A stretch of 64,000 nucleotides of DNA from Chaunax sp. Z400 (taxonomy: Eukaryota; Chordata; Actinopteri; Lophiiformes; Chaunacidae): positions 30,587,094-30,651,093 of the forward strand of contig CM075184.1 of assembly GCA_037577475.1 (NCBI GenBank), read 5' to 3'. Shown here piece after piece: positions 25,701-36,728 of this stretch. Within the stretch, counting starts at the first letter, position 1. The number at the start of each line of letters is the position of its first letter. A program made the translations under genes and the position numbers. Below the pieces are notes generated by a model, which worked only from the letters and a program-made list of their open reading frames with translations, had not been told where the DNA came from and made no database searches.

Positions 25701-28700
25701 CGTTGGTCGTCAACATGTGAGGTTGAGATAACTAATCAGTCAGAAGTGAAAAATGTAGCACGTTGGTGGAAACAGTTTGTCACTCTGTCAGTGCACAGGG
25801 TCGGTGTCTTTGAGTTTGCTTTCCTCTGGTCCTGAAGTTCTCCACGGTGAAGCTGGAGGTTGAGAATGTGAGGAATGCCTCCCAGCATGCCGGGTCTTGT
25901 TTTCTCTCATGGCTGTACATCCTTTTAATCGGCATTGTCGCCTATTGATGGAACAGAACCAGACAAGGTGGCATTCATGACTCCCCATCAAGTGAAGGAT
26001 TGATTGGTGTCACAGTACTGTTTGAGATTCAGCTACTTCTTTTTATTTTTACCTTCACTATTTCAACATTTCAACTATTTCACGTTACTGACTACAACAA
26101 AACGCTTCTAGGTAGATTATCTGAGGAATGAAAGTAGAATGTAGGCGTTTAATGAACAAAAGCGCTCACTTCTCTCGCTGCAGTGTTCCCCTACTGTGTG
26201 CATGCTTTTTTATGCTCGCCACAGAGTAAAGACCTTTTCATTCATGGTCAAAAGTATCTCAATTGTGTGTAATTTGCAGGCAGGACAAGGACTCCAAGGA
26301 CGAAGCGGCAAAAGCGGAGAAAGAGCTCGAGGAAATCCGCAAGGTTATCGAAGAGTCTGGAGGAAAGCTGTCCAACAGAGTGCTGCAGTGTGATGTGAGA
26401 AACCAGGGTTCAAATCAGGATTTCTTTCTTTCTTTCGCTTTTAAAAATACCGGCGGCTCTTTCATAAAGATAAAGAGAAGAAAAGCAGCTGATTCGTTGC
26501 CCTCATATGAGAGAAGATCCATACTTCTCTTTTATTCTTTGGTGTTTCAGACATTAGGATTGATTAACTTGGGGCCATGAGAGCTTTTGTCAAGTCTGGG
26601 TGGTGATATTAGTCCGTCAGATGTTGTTTAGAAGTTTGTCTAATGTTCTCCAGGTCCATCCCAAACCACAATACAGTAATTTGAAGCCATATTTCTTTAT
26701 GTTTATATGTAACTTTTTGTGTCACAGTTGGAGTTTGAAAGGCGGAAGTCTGATGGCTCCACCACTCTGGCAATCCTCAACGCAGCAGACCCATCAGTGG
26801 GAGGTCAGTCCACTTGGAGCCATAATAGAGCTCACACTTTGAAGATAATCAAATAATTCTTATTAAAAAAAAAAGAAGATTCACTGGTTCCAGCTTTAGA
26901 AATGGGAATATTATCATAAAACTGAATTTATCTGCATTGTGTAGTTTTGATTGGACAAAAAGCTATTTGCAGGCGCCACCTTGGACTTTTTCACCCTTTT
27001 TCAGGTGGTCAATAGAGAAGATAATCAGCAGACGAGTCAGTAATGAAAATAAACCTTAGTTGTAGATCTTTAATTAAGACGTTGAGGTAGAGAATTAAAA
27101 CGTTTCCTGTTGCAGATGTTGGTTACTGTCCTGTGAAACTGGGAATGATGTCCAGTCGGCTGCAGAGCGGTATGAACACTCTGCAGGGCTTCAGGGAGGA
27201 CAAGAGGAACAGGATCACTCAAGGTACCGTGCTTCTCCAGCTTTATGTTTCTGCACATTGCTGGTATCAGAGACCTTCTATCAGACGTCTCCTCCCAGCT
27301 GGTTGGGCTTCCCTGTGTGACAAAACCAACGGCGACTCTCTCCACAGTGTCCTACATCAACTACGGGCCGTTCACCTCCTACGCACCCACCTACGACTCG
27401 AGCTTCGCCAACATCAGCAAGGAGGATTCTGACCTCATTTACTGTTATTATGGCGAGGAGTCCAGTCTGCAGGGCTCAGACAGGTATGTGCAGCTCGACC
27501 TCAAGACGCAATCATGCTCTGCGGCATGTACAGAAAACGTCATGTGGCATTCCTGGCTGACCGCTTTCCAGATGTTTCTCTCTTTGACCGAGGGTATCTG
27601 CAGTCTGGAGGAGGATGACTGTCATCTTCATCCTGACCTTCAACCCATCAATCCTCACACTCTAGTTTCATCGTCTTTCTTTTGTGTAAAATGATCTCAT
27701 GGCACCCTTGTTCATGATTTGTCTTAAACATCAGTACTTACCTTTCTGAATACTTTATTTTTTACTACTTTTTAAAAATGTAATCAATATATTTTCTGCT
27801 CGAAAGCAGCTATTTACACTTACGGGATTTAAAAATGCACCACCAATTTTTTTTTTTTCATGCCCAATATGATAAAAGCCTTTTATCTATTTTAAATTTG
27901 GTTGTACATCTTATATGATACATTATAGGGCAATTTTTGTGATCATTCTCAACATTCAAGTTTTATAAAAAAGTCGTGAAAATAAGGGAGAAACTGGCTT
28001 CTGTAAGAATTCCAGAAAAGTCTTTAAATCCCTCGAGTGTATTTACTTTGACTTCATCAGGCCTTTATTTCTTTTCATGGAAAAGCACACGTCAAATGTC
28101 TCTGGGGTTTAGTTGCTTTCGTAAAACATCAGCCGAGTTGATACCCACTCATTACTCATCCAAGAATGTGATTCAGATTTTTATACTGGCTCTTCTTTGA
28201 AAAAATTAGTAATTAATGTTTTTGTGTCTGTTTGGCAGCATGTCAGGGTTCCTGGCCAAATCAGACGAGTATGTGTACAAACTGGCAGACAATCTTCTGG
28301 ATGCGATGACAAATGGAGAGCATTCAAAATGCCTGAAGGAGACGGAGCCGGTAAGCTTCTGTCACATCTTCACTGATCCGAGTTGACTTTGTTACTGGAG
28401 TTTTTTAAACGGCACAGGATGAGGAAGTATCAATGGAACAATGATGCACTTGTTTCTGTGGTTTTTACCTTACCAGCAGGTGGAGGAGACGACGAACTCA
28501 CAGGAGGACAAGAACGACATGGAGGTGAGGGTTTGTGCAAATCTAGAACTGATGCTCTGTAAAAAACTTGTCCTAAGTGATCAACAGCTTCTGCTCCTGG
28601 TGTGTCTCATTGCACAGTTCAAGTGGAAGCAGACATCAAGTTCATAATGTGAAATGGCAACTTGTGCTACATATAAGTGCCATTGTTCAGTGCACAGCAC

Positions 28701-31320
28701 GCCTTCTCGCATTACACTTCGTGTGGTTACTTCATTTCATTTTGTCATTATAGTTCGCCTGCAGCGTCATCCAGCTGTGTCAATATAGCAGGGTCTGCCT
28801 TTAGCTGTGATCCATCCGCACACATGGAAAGAACAGATTTTCCCATCAAAACGCAGCAGTGCTAACGCTCAGCGCTCACTGTTGGAGAATTTAGAGAGGC
28901 CCCGTGTTTTCTTTCTGTGCCCGCTGGCTGCGAGGCTGAATTGCTCCTCACAGCAGCGGAGGAAACCGAAGCACAGGCTCCTCCATCAGGCACACAGCAA
29001 CCCTCTGTCCTGGCTGTTTGTTGTTCTTGGCCACGCTCCAGTTTACTCTCATCCCCTGCTTGGGTGTTGCAGGTTTTTATGAGGTTTGATTTTACTGGAG
29101 CAGAGGCAGAGTGACTAAAGAGGCCTCAAAAGGCCTGGATGTTCTCTGGATGCGTCATCTGTCTTGTGTGGCATACATTTTTCTCATCCGACTAAATATG
29201 TTTCCCCCCCCCCGCTTTGCCTCCTGTAGGTATCTGAACCCGAAGCATCCAACTACAGCAGGTTGGACTTCCTGCCGTTTGGTGCAGGCCTACAGATGGT
29301 GGAGTTCTCTGGGGGTAAAAACTGTGACTAATTTTCATAACTGATCAGTCTATCATTAAAAATATATATATACAACACACAAATGCACATACTTATGAAA
29401 CTTAATGATTATGTTAATCGAATCAGTAATAAAAACATGTCAACAAAAACTAGAAGCACTCAGAGCGCATATCTCTGCAAAGGCTTAACAGTCCCTTTTA
29501 TAATTAAATTAAATACAAATACAAATTCCAGTCGTTACCTAACCTTACAAGTTTCATGAAAAGTAGTTAATGTGTTTTTAAAAAAAGCTGAAAAGCCAAT
29601 CTCACAATGTCAAAGTAGAAAATAATTCATGGATCTTCCCCTTAATCTGATTCCACTTAAAAATGTGATGGTTTCTTTTTCGCTCATGCTACCTTTCCAC
29701 CCAGATTCACGGTAATCCGGCAAATAGTTCATGCATGATTCACAAAAACGGTATAAAAAAGCCGTCTTGTAATTTTCAAAAAATTAAGAAAAAAAATCCT
29801 GAATCCTGGATTCAGGTGTCATCAAAATCCATGATGTAGTTTGTGTGTAATAGACTGAAATGAGGAAAAAAGCCCTACCTCGCAATGTTAAAGTGAAAAA
29901 ATAATCCTGGAAACATCCCTTTATCCGTATCCCCTTCAAAATTTAACTCCCACAGTATATTAACATAACAGCAGGTCTGAGGGGTCCACATCAGGACTGA
30001 GAAAAGAAAGGATGCATTGTATTCATGTAACCAGGGACAGGAGGGGTTACCACCAAAGGTAACTGGAGGAACCCAGAGGAAGTAATAACTGCATGCGTGT
30101 CGTCTTTCTTTCCATCCATCACAGAGGCTCTGCACTTCCAGCAGAAATTGGACGAGACCACAAAGCTCCTGCGTGACTTGCAGGAAGCTCAGAAGGAGCG
30201 TTTGAGCGCCAAGCAGCCACCTAATATGATTTGCTTGCTGGCCCCTTCTACAAAGGAGATGGAGCTGGGTAAGAGCCTCTCAATGCATGGCCCCCCGACC
30301 AGCGCTAGACCTCTAACAACTCCATAGAATTCAGCTGGGTGTTTGATCGCATTCCCAAAGATGGATTCTTAAATCCCAGACATTTTTTCTTCCTTTCTTT
30401 TTTCTTTTTACTGTTTGCACTAACCAGAGAAAATGTGTCCAATGACGCCTTGTTGTAGGATTTTACATTGGCTAAGCTAACTGCTCAACCGAACTACCAC
30501 CCTTTGTGTCTGTGCAATAAATATGAAGCTAAAGCCAGAACCTGGTTAGCATAGGTTAGCATGAAAACTTCAAACATGGGAAAATGACTCATTTCAAATC
30601 TTGTTTGGTTTAGTCAGTGAGGGCAAGTTTCTGGAGTCTTGTCATTGCAATGAGGTCAACGGAGACTTCCCACCGTTGTAAACCCACAAGTTGCCATTTT
30701 TATACACTGTAGTTTGGTTGAATTAAATAAGTGAGCTTTAGCTGTGCCGATCGGGTCATTTTGTTACCTTTGGATAGAATCAGGTTAGCCGTTTCCCCCT
30801 ATTTTCAGTTTATATGCATACAGTAGCTTCATACTTAGATACAGATATGAGAGTGGCATCAGTCGACTTATCAAGTCACCCACTACTACTTCTAAAACAT
30901 AACACAGAAGTTCCATTATAAAACAACTAAAATTGGCCCTTACTGTCTCTTCTTAAATATAAAAAAGGTCTTATAATTCTTACGACTCTTCCTCTGTCTG
31001 CAGCTGAGAAGGTGACTGAGAACCTGGCTAACATGACTGGTCAGGTGGCTCCATGTGACGTCAGCAGCTTGTACGGGATCAGGAAGGCCATGGGCATCGC
31101 TATACCTCCAGAGCCACCTGAGCCATTCATTGACCTCACCACAGGTACATTTTTACCTTAATACACGTTTTAGTATTTCTATCTGAACATTTCTGGTATT
31201 TTTCTGCTATGCAAGTATATCTAACATTCTATTTTTGAAATGTTTTCAGTACAGGAGGTGGCTGAACCGGTGGAGACCTTGACCAGTTGTCAGGATACAG
31301 CTCTAGTCGCCGCTGTATAA
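22795..31320 (+). CDS. brd7: Bromodomain-containing protein 7
   Basis: BRD7 reads acetylated lysines and is a PBAF (SWI/SNF) subunit in the nucleus; in mammals it is also a p53 cofactor. Coding exons: 22795-22843, 23218-23411, 23506-23599, 23686-23743, 24062-24206, 24606-24716, 25210-25379, 26280-26394, 26728-26803, 27116-27223, 27348-27483, 28239-28350, 28477-28524, 29230-29314, 30125-30268, 31004-31144, 31250-31320. They sum to 1857 nt, 618 residues (human about 651), and all phases chain. The N-terminus MGKKHKKHKSEKH matches the family. The start is fixed by an in-frame TGA at 22777-22779. A Lys-rich run in exon 2 is a likely nuclear signal. The bromodomain spans roughly residues 115-225 (FFSFPVTDLIAPGYS, MIYNKP), then the conserved C-terminal half (YINYGPFTSYAP, QQKLDETTKLLRDLQEAQ, PPNMICLLAPS, GIRKAMGIAIP). 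BRD9 is the close paralogue, but these blocks fit BRD7 better. Exon borders are by eye; exons 7, 13 and 14 are the least certain. Confidence 0.95.
23686..25260 (+). other. brd7: brd7 exons 4-7: bromodomain block
   Basis: Exons 4 to 6 and the start of exon 7 encode the four-helix acetyl-lysine reader. Visible landmarks are TPLQEALNQLIRQLQRKDPS (first helix), FFSFPVTDLIAPGYSSII (ZA loop; the shelf is FFSFPV), FSTMKDRV, and NAMIYNKPDT, whose YN carries the acetyl-lysine-contacting Asn, about residue 194. HSGMKILSQ and ERLESLKQSI form the last helix. All key positions are intact. Confidence 0.9.
25380..25443 (+). other. brd7: brd7 intron 7 start: in-frame read-through
   Basis: The exon 7 donor is CAG|GTCCTT, weak after the GT. 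If it is not used, the frame continues for 20-21 codons (SFNPLTPNTFYLQSQYNAV...) to a TAG at 25441. This would give a roughly 295-residue protein ending just after the bromodomain. No transcript evidence can be drawn from the sequence. Confidence 0.3.
28477..28524 (+). other. brd7: brd7 exon 13: small phase-0 exon with tandem acceptor
   Basis: A 48-base exon (QVEETTNSQEDKNDME) preceded by CCAGCAG, so either AG can be used, adding or dropping one Gln. Exon 12 ends and exon 14 starts in phase 0, so the exon can also be skipped without a frame change. Confidence 0.6.
30460..30620. repeat. GGTTAGC-type dispersed repeat in brd7 intron 15
   Basis: AAGCTAAAGCCAGAACCTGG, then TTAGCATAGGTTAGCATG and AAAACTTCAAACATGGG resemble the start of a repeat common in percomorph introns. 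The copy is short and diverged. Confidence 0.45.
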
Positions 31321-31394
31321 GTGGATTCCACCCATCCACACAGTTGAATAACTTAAGTTTTGAATTTTGTGTGACATTTGTATGCATTTCAATT

Positions 31395-31400
31395 AATAAA
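31395..31400 (+). terminator. brd7: brd7 polyadenylation signal
   Basis: AATAAA lies 75 bases after the brd7 stop codon. It is the first canonical signal downstream, followed by a T-rich stretch (CGTCTTTTTT), so the transcript probably ends near 31415-31430 with a short 3' UTR. Confidence 0.7.
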
Positions 31401-31451
31401 CGTCTTTTTTAATATATACCTCTGACCTCAAACTGCAGACTTAGGAAAACA

Positions 31452-31457
31452 TTTATT
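31452..31457 (-). terminator. adcy7: Candidate adcy7 polyadenylation signal
   Basis: TTTATT on the + strand reads AATAAA on the - strand, about 835 bases after the adcy7 stop codon. If used, adcy7 transcripts would end near 31435, within a few tens of bases of the brd7 3' end. Other non-canonical signals nearer the stop cannot be excluded. Confidence 0.4.
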
Positions 31458-31513
31458 ACATTCTGTAACTGTACAAAAGTCTAGGTCACATTTGTTCACA
31501 TAAAGGCCAATAC

Positions 31514-31541
31514 ATTATTATTATTATTATTATTATTATTA
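31514..31541. repeat. (ATT)n microsatellite between the genes
   Basis: About nine ATT units in the presumed 3' UTR of adcy7, close to the brd7 end. Confidence 0.9.
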
Positions 31542-32292
31542 TGTAACCACAATGACAGACAAGATGAAGGTCTCAGAAGATAAGGCCACAAGACAGATCA
31601 AGTTTTCAGAGACAAGAGGGATCCGGATCAGTTTGGGTGATCGTCTGAGCTGGAGGCAGAAAAACATTCACAGCAGACGGACTCTAAGACGTCAGGCCAG
31701 GTTTACCTCACTGCAGCGTGTATGCAGACATGCAGCAACGCTTAAACAGATGGTACACAGAGCACATGTCACGTGTGCAATAAGTAGTTTATATTCAAAC
31801 CCAAAACTTGTTCACATAGAGGGTTGTTACACCTGAACCTAAACATGTTGGGCAATCAGCAGCATGGCCAGAAGCTGAAACTTATGTGATGATGTCCCAA
31901 AGGAAGAAGCATCTTTCTTCATGTTCTGTACAGCCTCTTTCTGATACTGAACAGCTCACACACACGTCATGCTCATTACACAGTAACAAAGCCGTGTGCC
32001 CATCCCTTCTCAAACAGGAAAAACAGATGGGCTTCAAATCAGGATCCAAACAGAATCCATTGTTTTCAACGGACCGTAGAGGTCTTCAAAAAATTAAATT
32101 AAACTACTGTATTTGGTGTTAGTGCAACAGAGTTTCCTCTATCCCAAATAACATGGAGTAGGGAGTAGGGATTGTCGTTTCAGTGACATCACAGGAGCAC
32201 AGCCATATAACAGTCAGCTCCGTGTCAACACTTTGTGGCGTACGATAAACTCTTGACTTTGTGAGTCTGTGTCCGGTTGTGTCGGCCCGGCC

Positions 32293-35200
32293 TCAGCTCA
32301 GCCCCATACCCTGCTGCTTGTTCATGTCGGTGCACACAAAGAAGGTTTTCAGCTCCCCTTTCCCCTTCACGTTGATGAATCCTCGACACTCGCACGAGTA
32401 GCCCAGCTTCTGCAGCACATCGGAAGTTTCCTCTGTGACCTGGAAGTAAACGGAATGCTCAGCTGAGAAAGAAGATTTGCAACACGTTTTTGTTAAACAG
32501 ATTTTCAAACCACATCTGGAGACCACTGTGAGAACTTCCCTGCAGCAAAAGGAACATCTGGCTTCGCTCACTGAATACATGTATTCCTTTACTGTTTCAT
32601 TATGGCAGCATTATATTGTAGCTATGACAAAGAGAGCAGTGCCATCATCAGAGGGAAAGTCATTTAAGGAGTTTCTCAAGTTTAAGCTTCCTTTGAGTCC
32701 ACAGAACAATTAAGTGTGATTGCAGTGGAAGAGAAAACAAAATGTTCATCTCATGAGATGTTCTTAAGACTGATGTGACCGTTTGACCTTTCAGAGCAGC
32801 AGATGAAATGTTGCCTCCGCTGGGCTGTGCTGAACGTACCTGGATCTTTCCGAGCTCCCCGGTGCTCTCCATTCTACTGGCTACGTTGACCGTGTTGCCC
32901 CAGATGTCATACTGAGGTTTCCTGGCCCCGATTACTCCAGCTATCACTGGGCCATGATTAATGCCTGAGGAAAACACAAGTTAAACTCTACAGGGGATGA
33001 TGTATAAGATTTAAGAACAAAGATGAGAGTGACCATCTACAGATCTCATGTTGCACACTAGATCAGTTTAGAGGTCTACTAGAACAAGTTAACCACAATG
33101 AAAAACATTTTCATTTTCAGCTGTCGTTTTTGATTGGAAATTATCGTTTTTAATTGGAAATGAATCGGAAAGCAAATTTTCTGAGTAGCCGACAACTTTT
33201 CAAGTCAATCTAACGTGGGTTAAAAACCTTTGGACAATACTTTGGTTGTTATTAAACACACATCAGATGTTCAATGTTTCCATGAGGACCTGCAGAGCAC
33301 AAACATTAAGAGTCCACTGCATCCGTCAAGAAGGTTGCGTTAAAATTGGGAGAAGTATATGTCTGACAGACAATCACATTAAAATTCGTAACTTGCATTA
33401 GCTATCAAGTTAAAGTTATCAATTCACTGAGAATATTAGAAATACACTGAAGGGATTTAAAATCCTAACTGGGAAAACATTTCCTCTATTTTAAAATTTA
33501 TTGAACATCTATATGTAGAGCAGGTTTTGTGATAATTCTCAACATACAAGGTTTGGTCACTGATTTTTTTATGAGGAGTTTTTAAGTCTGAAAACACAAT
33601 TTTTAGAGAAATAGCCACAATGGCTTCATCCAACTAATCCCAAATGACCACTCCCCTGTTAAACTAACCCACTACTATATATATATATATAAAAAAAAAG
33701 GCACAAAGATTTGGGAGAAAACAATATCTGCAAGAACGCCACAGCTGGGGCAACATGACCAGGACTGTGTCATTGGCATGCTGGAGGCAGGGCAGTGATC
33801 ACTTTTCCACAATAGTGCATCTACACCAGTGTTACAGGAAATGCTCATTTGTAGCTGCAGTGGCTGCTGTTTGGGAAAGTATCACGACTGGCTTTAAGAC
33901 AGGAATGATGCTCAGATAAGGTGTGGAGAAATTTTTTTTAGCTTTAGTTCTACCTTAAGAAACCATTAACACTGTAACACATCCAACTGCAGAATATTTC
34001 AAAGCTTAGTGAAAATGTGCTGATCACTGCCAACAACTTCATTTTAAATTAACGTGCATCTCAAAAGAGAGAGAGAATTTTGTCTCAAGGTCAGACACAG
34101 TATTCTGTTAAAGAACATTAATACCACTCAGTCCAAAACTTCAATGTTTATGTCTTATGTTCATTTATCTCCCTAGAAATGTAAATGTTTTAACCAAAAC
34201 TTTTATGTAACATGTCTGCTCAGAATCAGCTGAGTGGGAGTGACTGTGTCAGAACTGCAGACACAACAGACAGAGGTTAAGGCTTCTCAGACACCTGACT
34301 GGTTTGTGTCTCTTTCTCATGGCTTCAGTATGATATTTACTTTTATTTTTATTTAATCTATGAGAGGAAATGCAGAACAAGCTTGATGTTCCCCTCATAC
34401 AAAAAGCAGAGATGCTCCACAGCGTCTGAGGATGGGTTTTCTCTGGAAAGGTAGGTTTAACTTCTGCTAAAGTCTTGACTGCAACATGACAACATAATAA
34501 CCATGTCACTACATAAATGTCAATCATGTGCAGTGTAACCAAGGAAACCTGTTGGGCTATTGTGTCGGTCCTAGCAGAGCTGGAAACAGTGCAGTGCAGC
34601 ATTCAGTGAGTGAGCGCACACTCACCCACACGCAGCCTGAAGCTATTGAAGGAATGTCTGTTGATGCCGTCCAGCTTCCCGATCAGAGCGATGGCAAACT
34701 CCACCATGATCCCGATCTGGGCCTGTTGCTTCTCTCTGTCCTAAAAAAACACATCATTCAACAACATCATTACTACTGCTTCAAGCTTCACGGCCTGTTT
34801 TTTTTTTTTTTACCAGAGGTGAAAACATGTGCTGCAGCTTGCTAAGGAAGGGTCAACAAAGCCGATGTGACCCATGTCTGGCCCTGGTCTGAAGCTTTAG
34901 CTACTCTACCTGATTGTTCTCCTGACCAGGCGTCCCACTAAGCCCTGCAGCAGCCATGTAAGTGCTGCCTATTGTCTTGATCTTCTCCACACCGCTGAAC
35001 TTTGGCTTGGACAGGAGCTGTTGGGAAAACGAAAAGAAAGAAAGAAAAAATAATGAAGAGTGATGTGTGGGAACTTCATCATTCCTCCTTTTATCATTTG
35101 CAGTAGTTACATGTAATATATCTAGGCATCGTAACTGACACAAAACAAGTTAGTAGGGTCACAGACATGCTCGATGTCTCCGTCTGCTGCAAAACCTTTT

Positions 35201-36728
35201 GTACACACTCTGATCTTCCCTCATCTGTCTTACTGTATTACAGTAACCTGGTCACAGGCTGGTATGACTACACTGTGTCCTCTCTCTGTAAACAAATCTT
35301 AGACATTAGACAAAAAGCCAAATGATAACCATCACTATAATATCCTGAAAATTAGTTAATTTCCTTAACTTTAATAACTTCTTATTTTGCTCTGATGAGT
35401 GTCTGATGTTTAAAATGATTCTTAATCTTGCACCCCCTCCTCTTACAGGATGCTTGTCCTGTCCCAGCAGAGGCAGTGCCAGCAGGACTAGAGCATCTAG
35501 CATCTCATCCTGTCATGTCTGTATCTGTGTTTAGGATGTAAACAGACCGCAGGTATTTACTGTCTCACTTCACTTATCACTGGCTAGCCAGCTTTCTAAA
35601 ATGGACAAGAAAAAAAGCAGGCATTCAATTTGAGCTAAGATGAGTCACAGGCCTTAATTTATCTGTGGAAGAGAGGATATGTATTAATACATGGTCTGGA
35701 ATTTATACTGTTAACACACTAATGTTATTGTTAGCTCCTCCAATAGCCTAACATCTGTGTCTCCAACAGGCTAAAGGTCCTTTCAGACACAACCGACTAT
35801 GAAACTCATTATTTCAAATGGCTTGCTGCAGCTTCAGCATTGAGCAAAGAGGCGCATGCCACACAACACATTCAAGTGCAGCACATTGACACATGGAACT
35901 GTAGTCCAGGTCATCCATCCTAGGAGATTCAGAGAAGACGATTCTATAAAAGCTAAATTCCTATCATAAGCTATAAGAAAGGTTTCTGTAATGAGGGCCC
36001 TGGTTCTTCAGCATGACTTTAGATAATAACAGTGAACCGTTTCAGCCCAAGGTCTACATCTGAATTTGGACAAATCACATCAACTGAGCTACTGTTAATA
36101 GATTGGGGCAAAGTGATTGGCAAAGATTGAGGATTAGAGATGAAAGAGAGTTTTTTTTCTTGTTCTTCTTTGCTTTCCTGACCTCGTCAAAGTCAGCAAT
36201 GATCTCGTTCAGGAGCCGAAGGCATTCCAGGCCCTCCTTGTTGATATCACACTCTGTGTAAAATTCTTTGAAATCTGGCACTGAGGCAAACATCACACAC
36301 ACACAGTCATAGGACTTGTAGTAGAGGTCCTGTCAGGAAACAAAAAAACAAAAATATTAGTTATTGGTGTGCCCAGGAGGAGACTGGGAATGTTAGGCCT
36401 CCCGTAACTACTATTTGACTGACTGACTGAGTCCCACACCATACATCAACACGTAGTGATGAATATCTGTTTTTATTTATATTTTATGAAGTGACAGTAA
36501 AGCTGTGGCTCCACTGAGGTGGCCTGAGAGCCTAAGAGATCCCTCCCCCAACTTTGCAAGAAGCCTCACCTCGTTCTTTTTATTCTCCCCGACAAACAGC
36601 GCCGCCACGTGGGCCGGTAGCACGTTCTCTAGCAGGAGGCGGTTCAGGTTCTCCCTGGTCTCGATCTCGTCCTGTTCTGTGCGGTTCTTATACTTTAGCA
36701 GGAAGTCCTGACGGAAGCAGTACTCATT
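32293..36728 (-). other. adcy7: adcy7 exons 21-26: catalytic domain C2
   Basis: Residues about 851-1116. Blocks: ETRENLNRLLLENVLPAHVA, SYDCVCVMFASVPDFKEFYT, LECLRLLNEIIADFDE, KPKFSGVEKIKTIGSTYMAA, VEFAIALIGKLDGINRHSFN, GPVIAGVIGARKPQYDIWGN, TVNVASRMESTGELGKIQVT and ECRGFINVKGKGELKTFFV. The transition-state Asn and Arg (TVNVASRM, about 1053 and 1057) and the Asp of QYDIWG are present. The GQENNQDREKQQ stretch corresponds to the QEHA region of AC2. The ending QGMGLS resembles human FQGLGLN. Confidence 0.93.
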
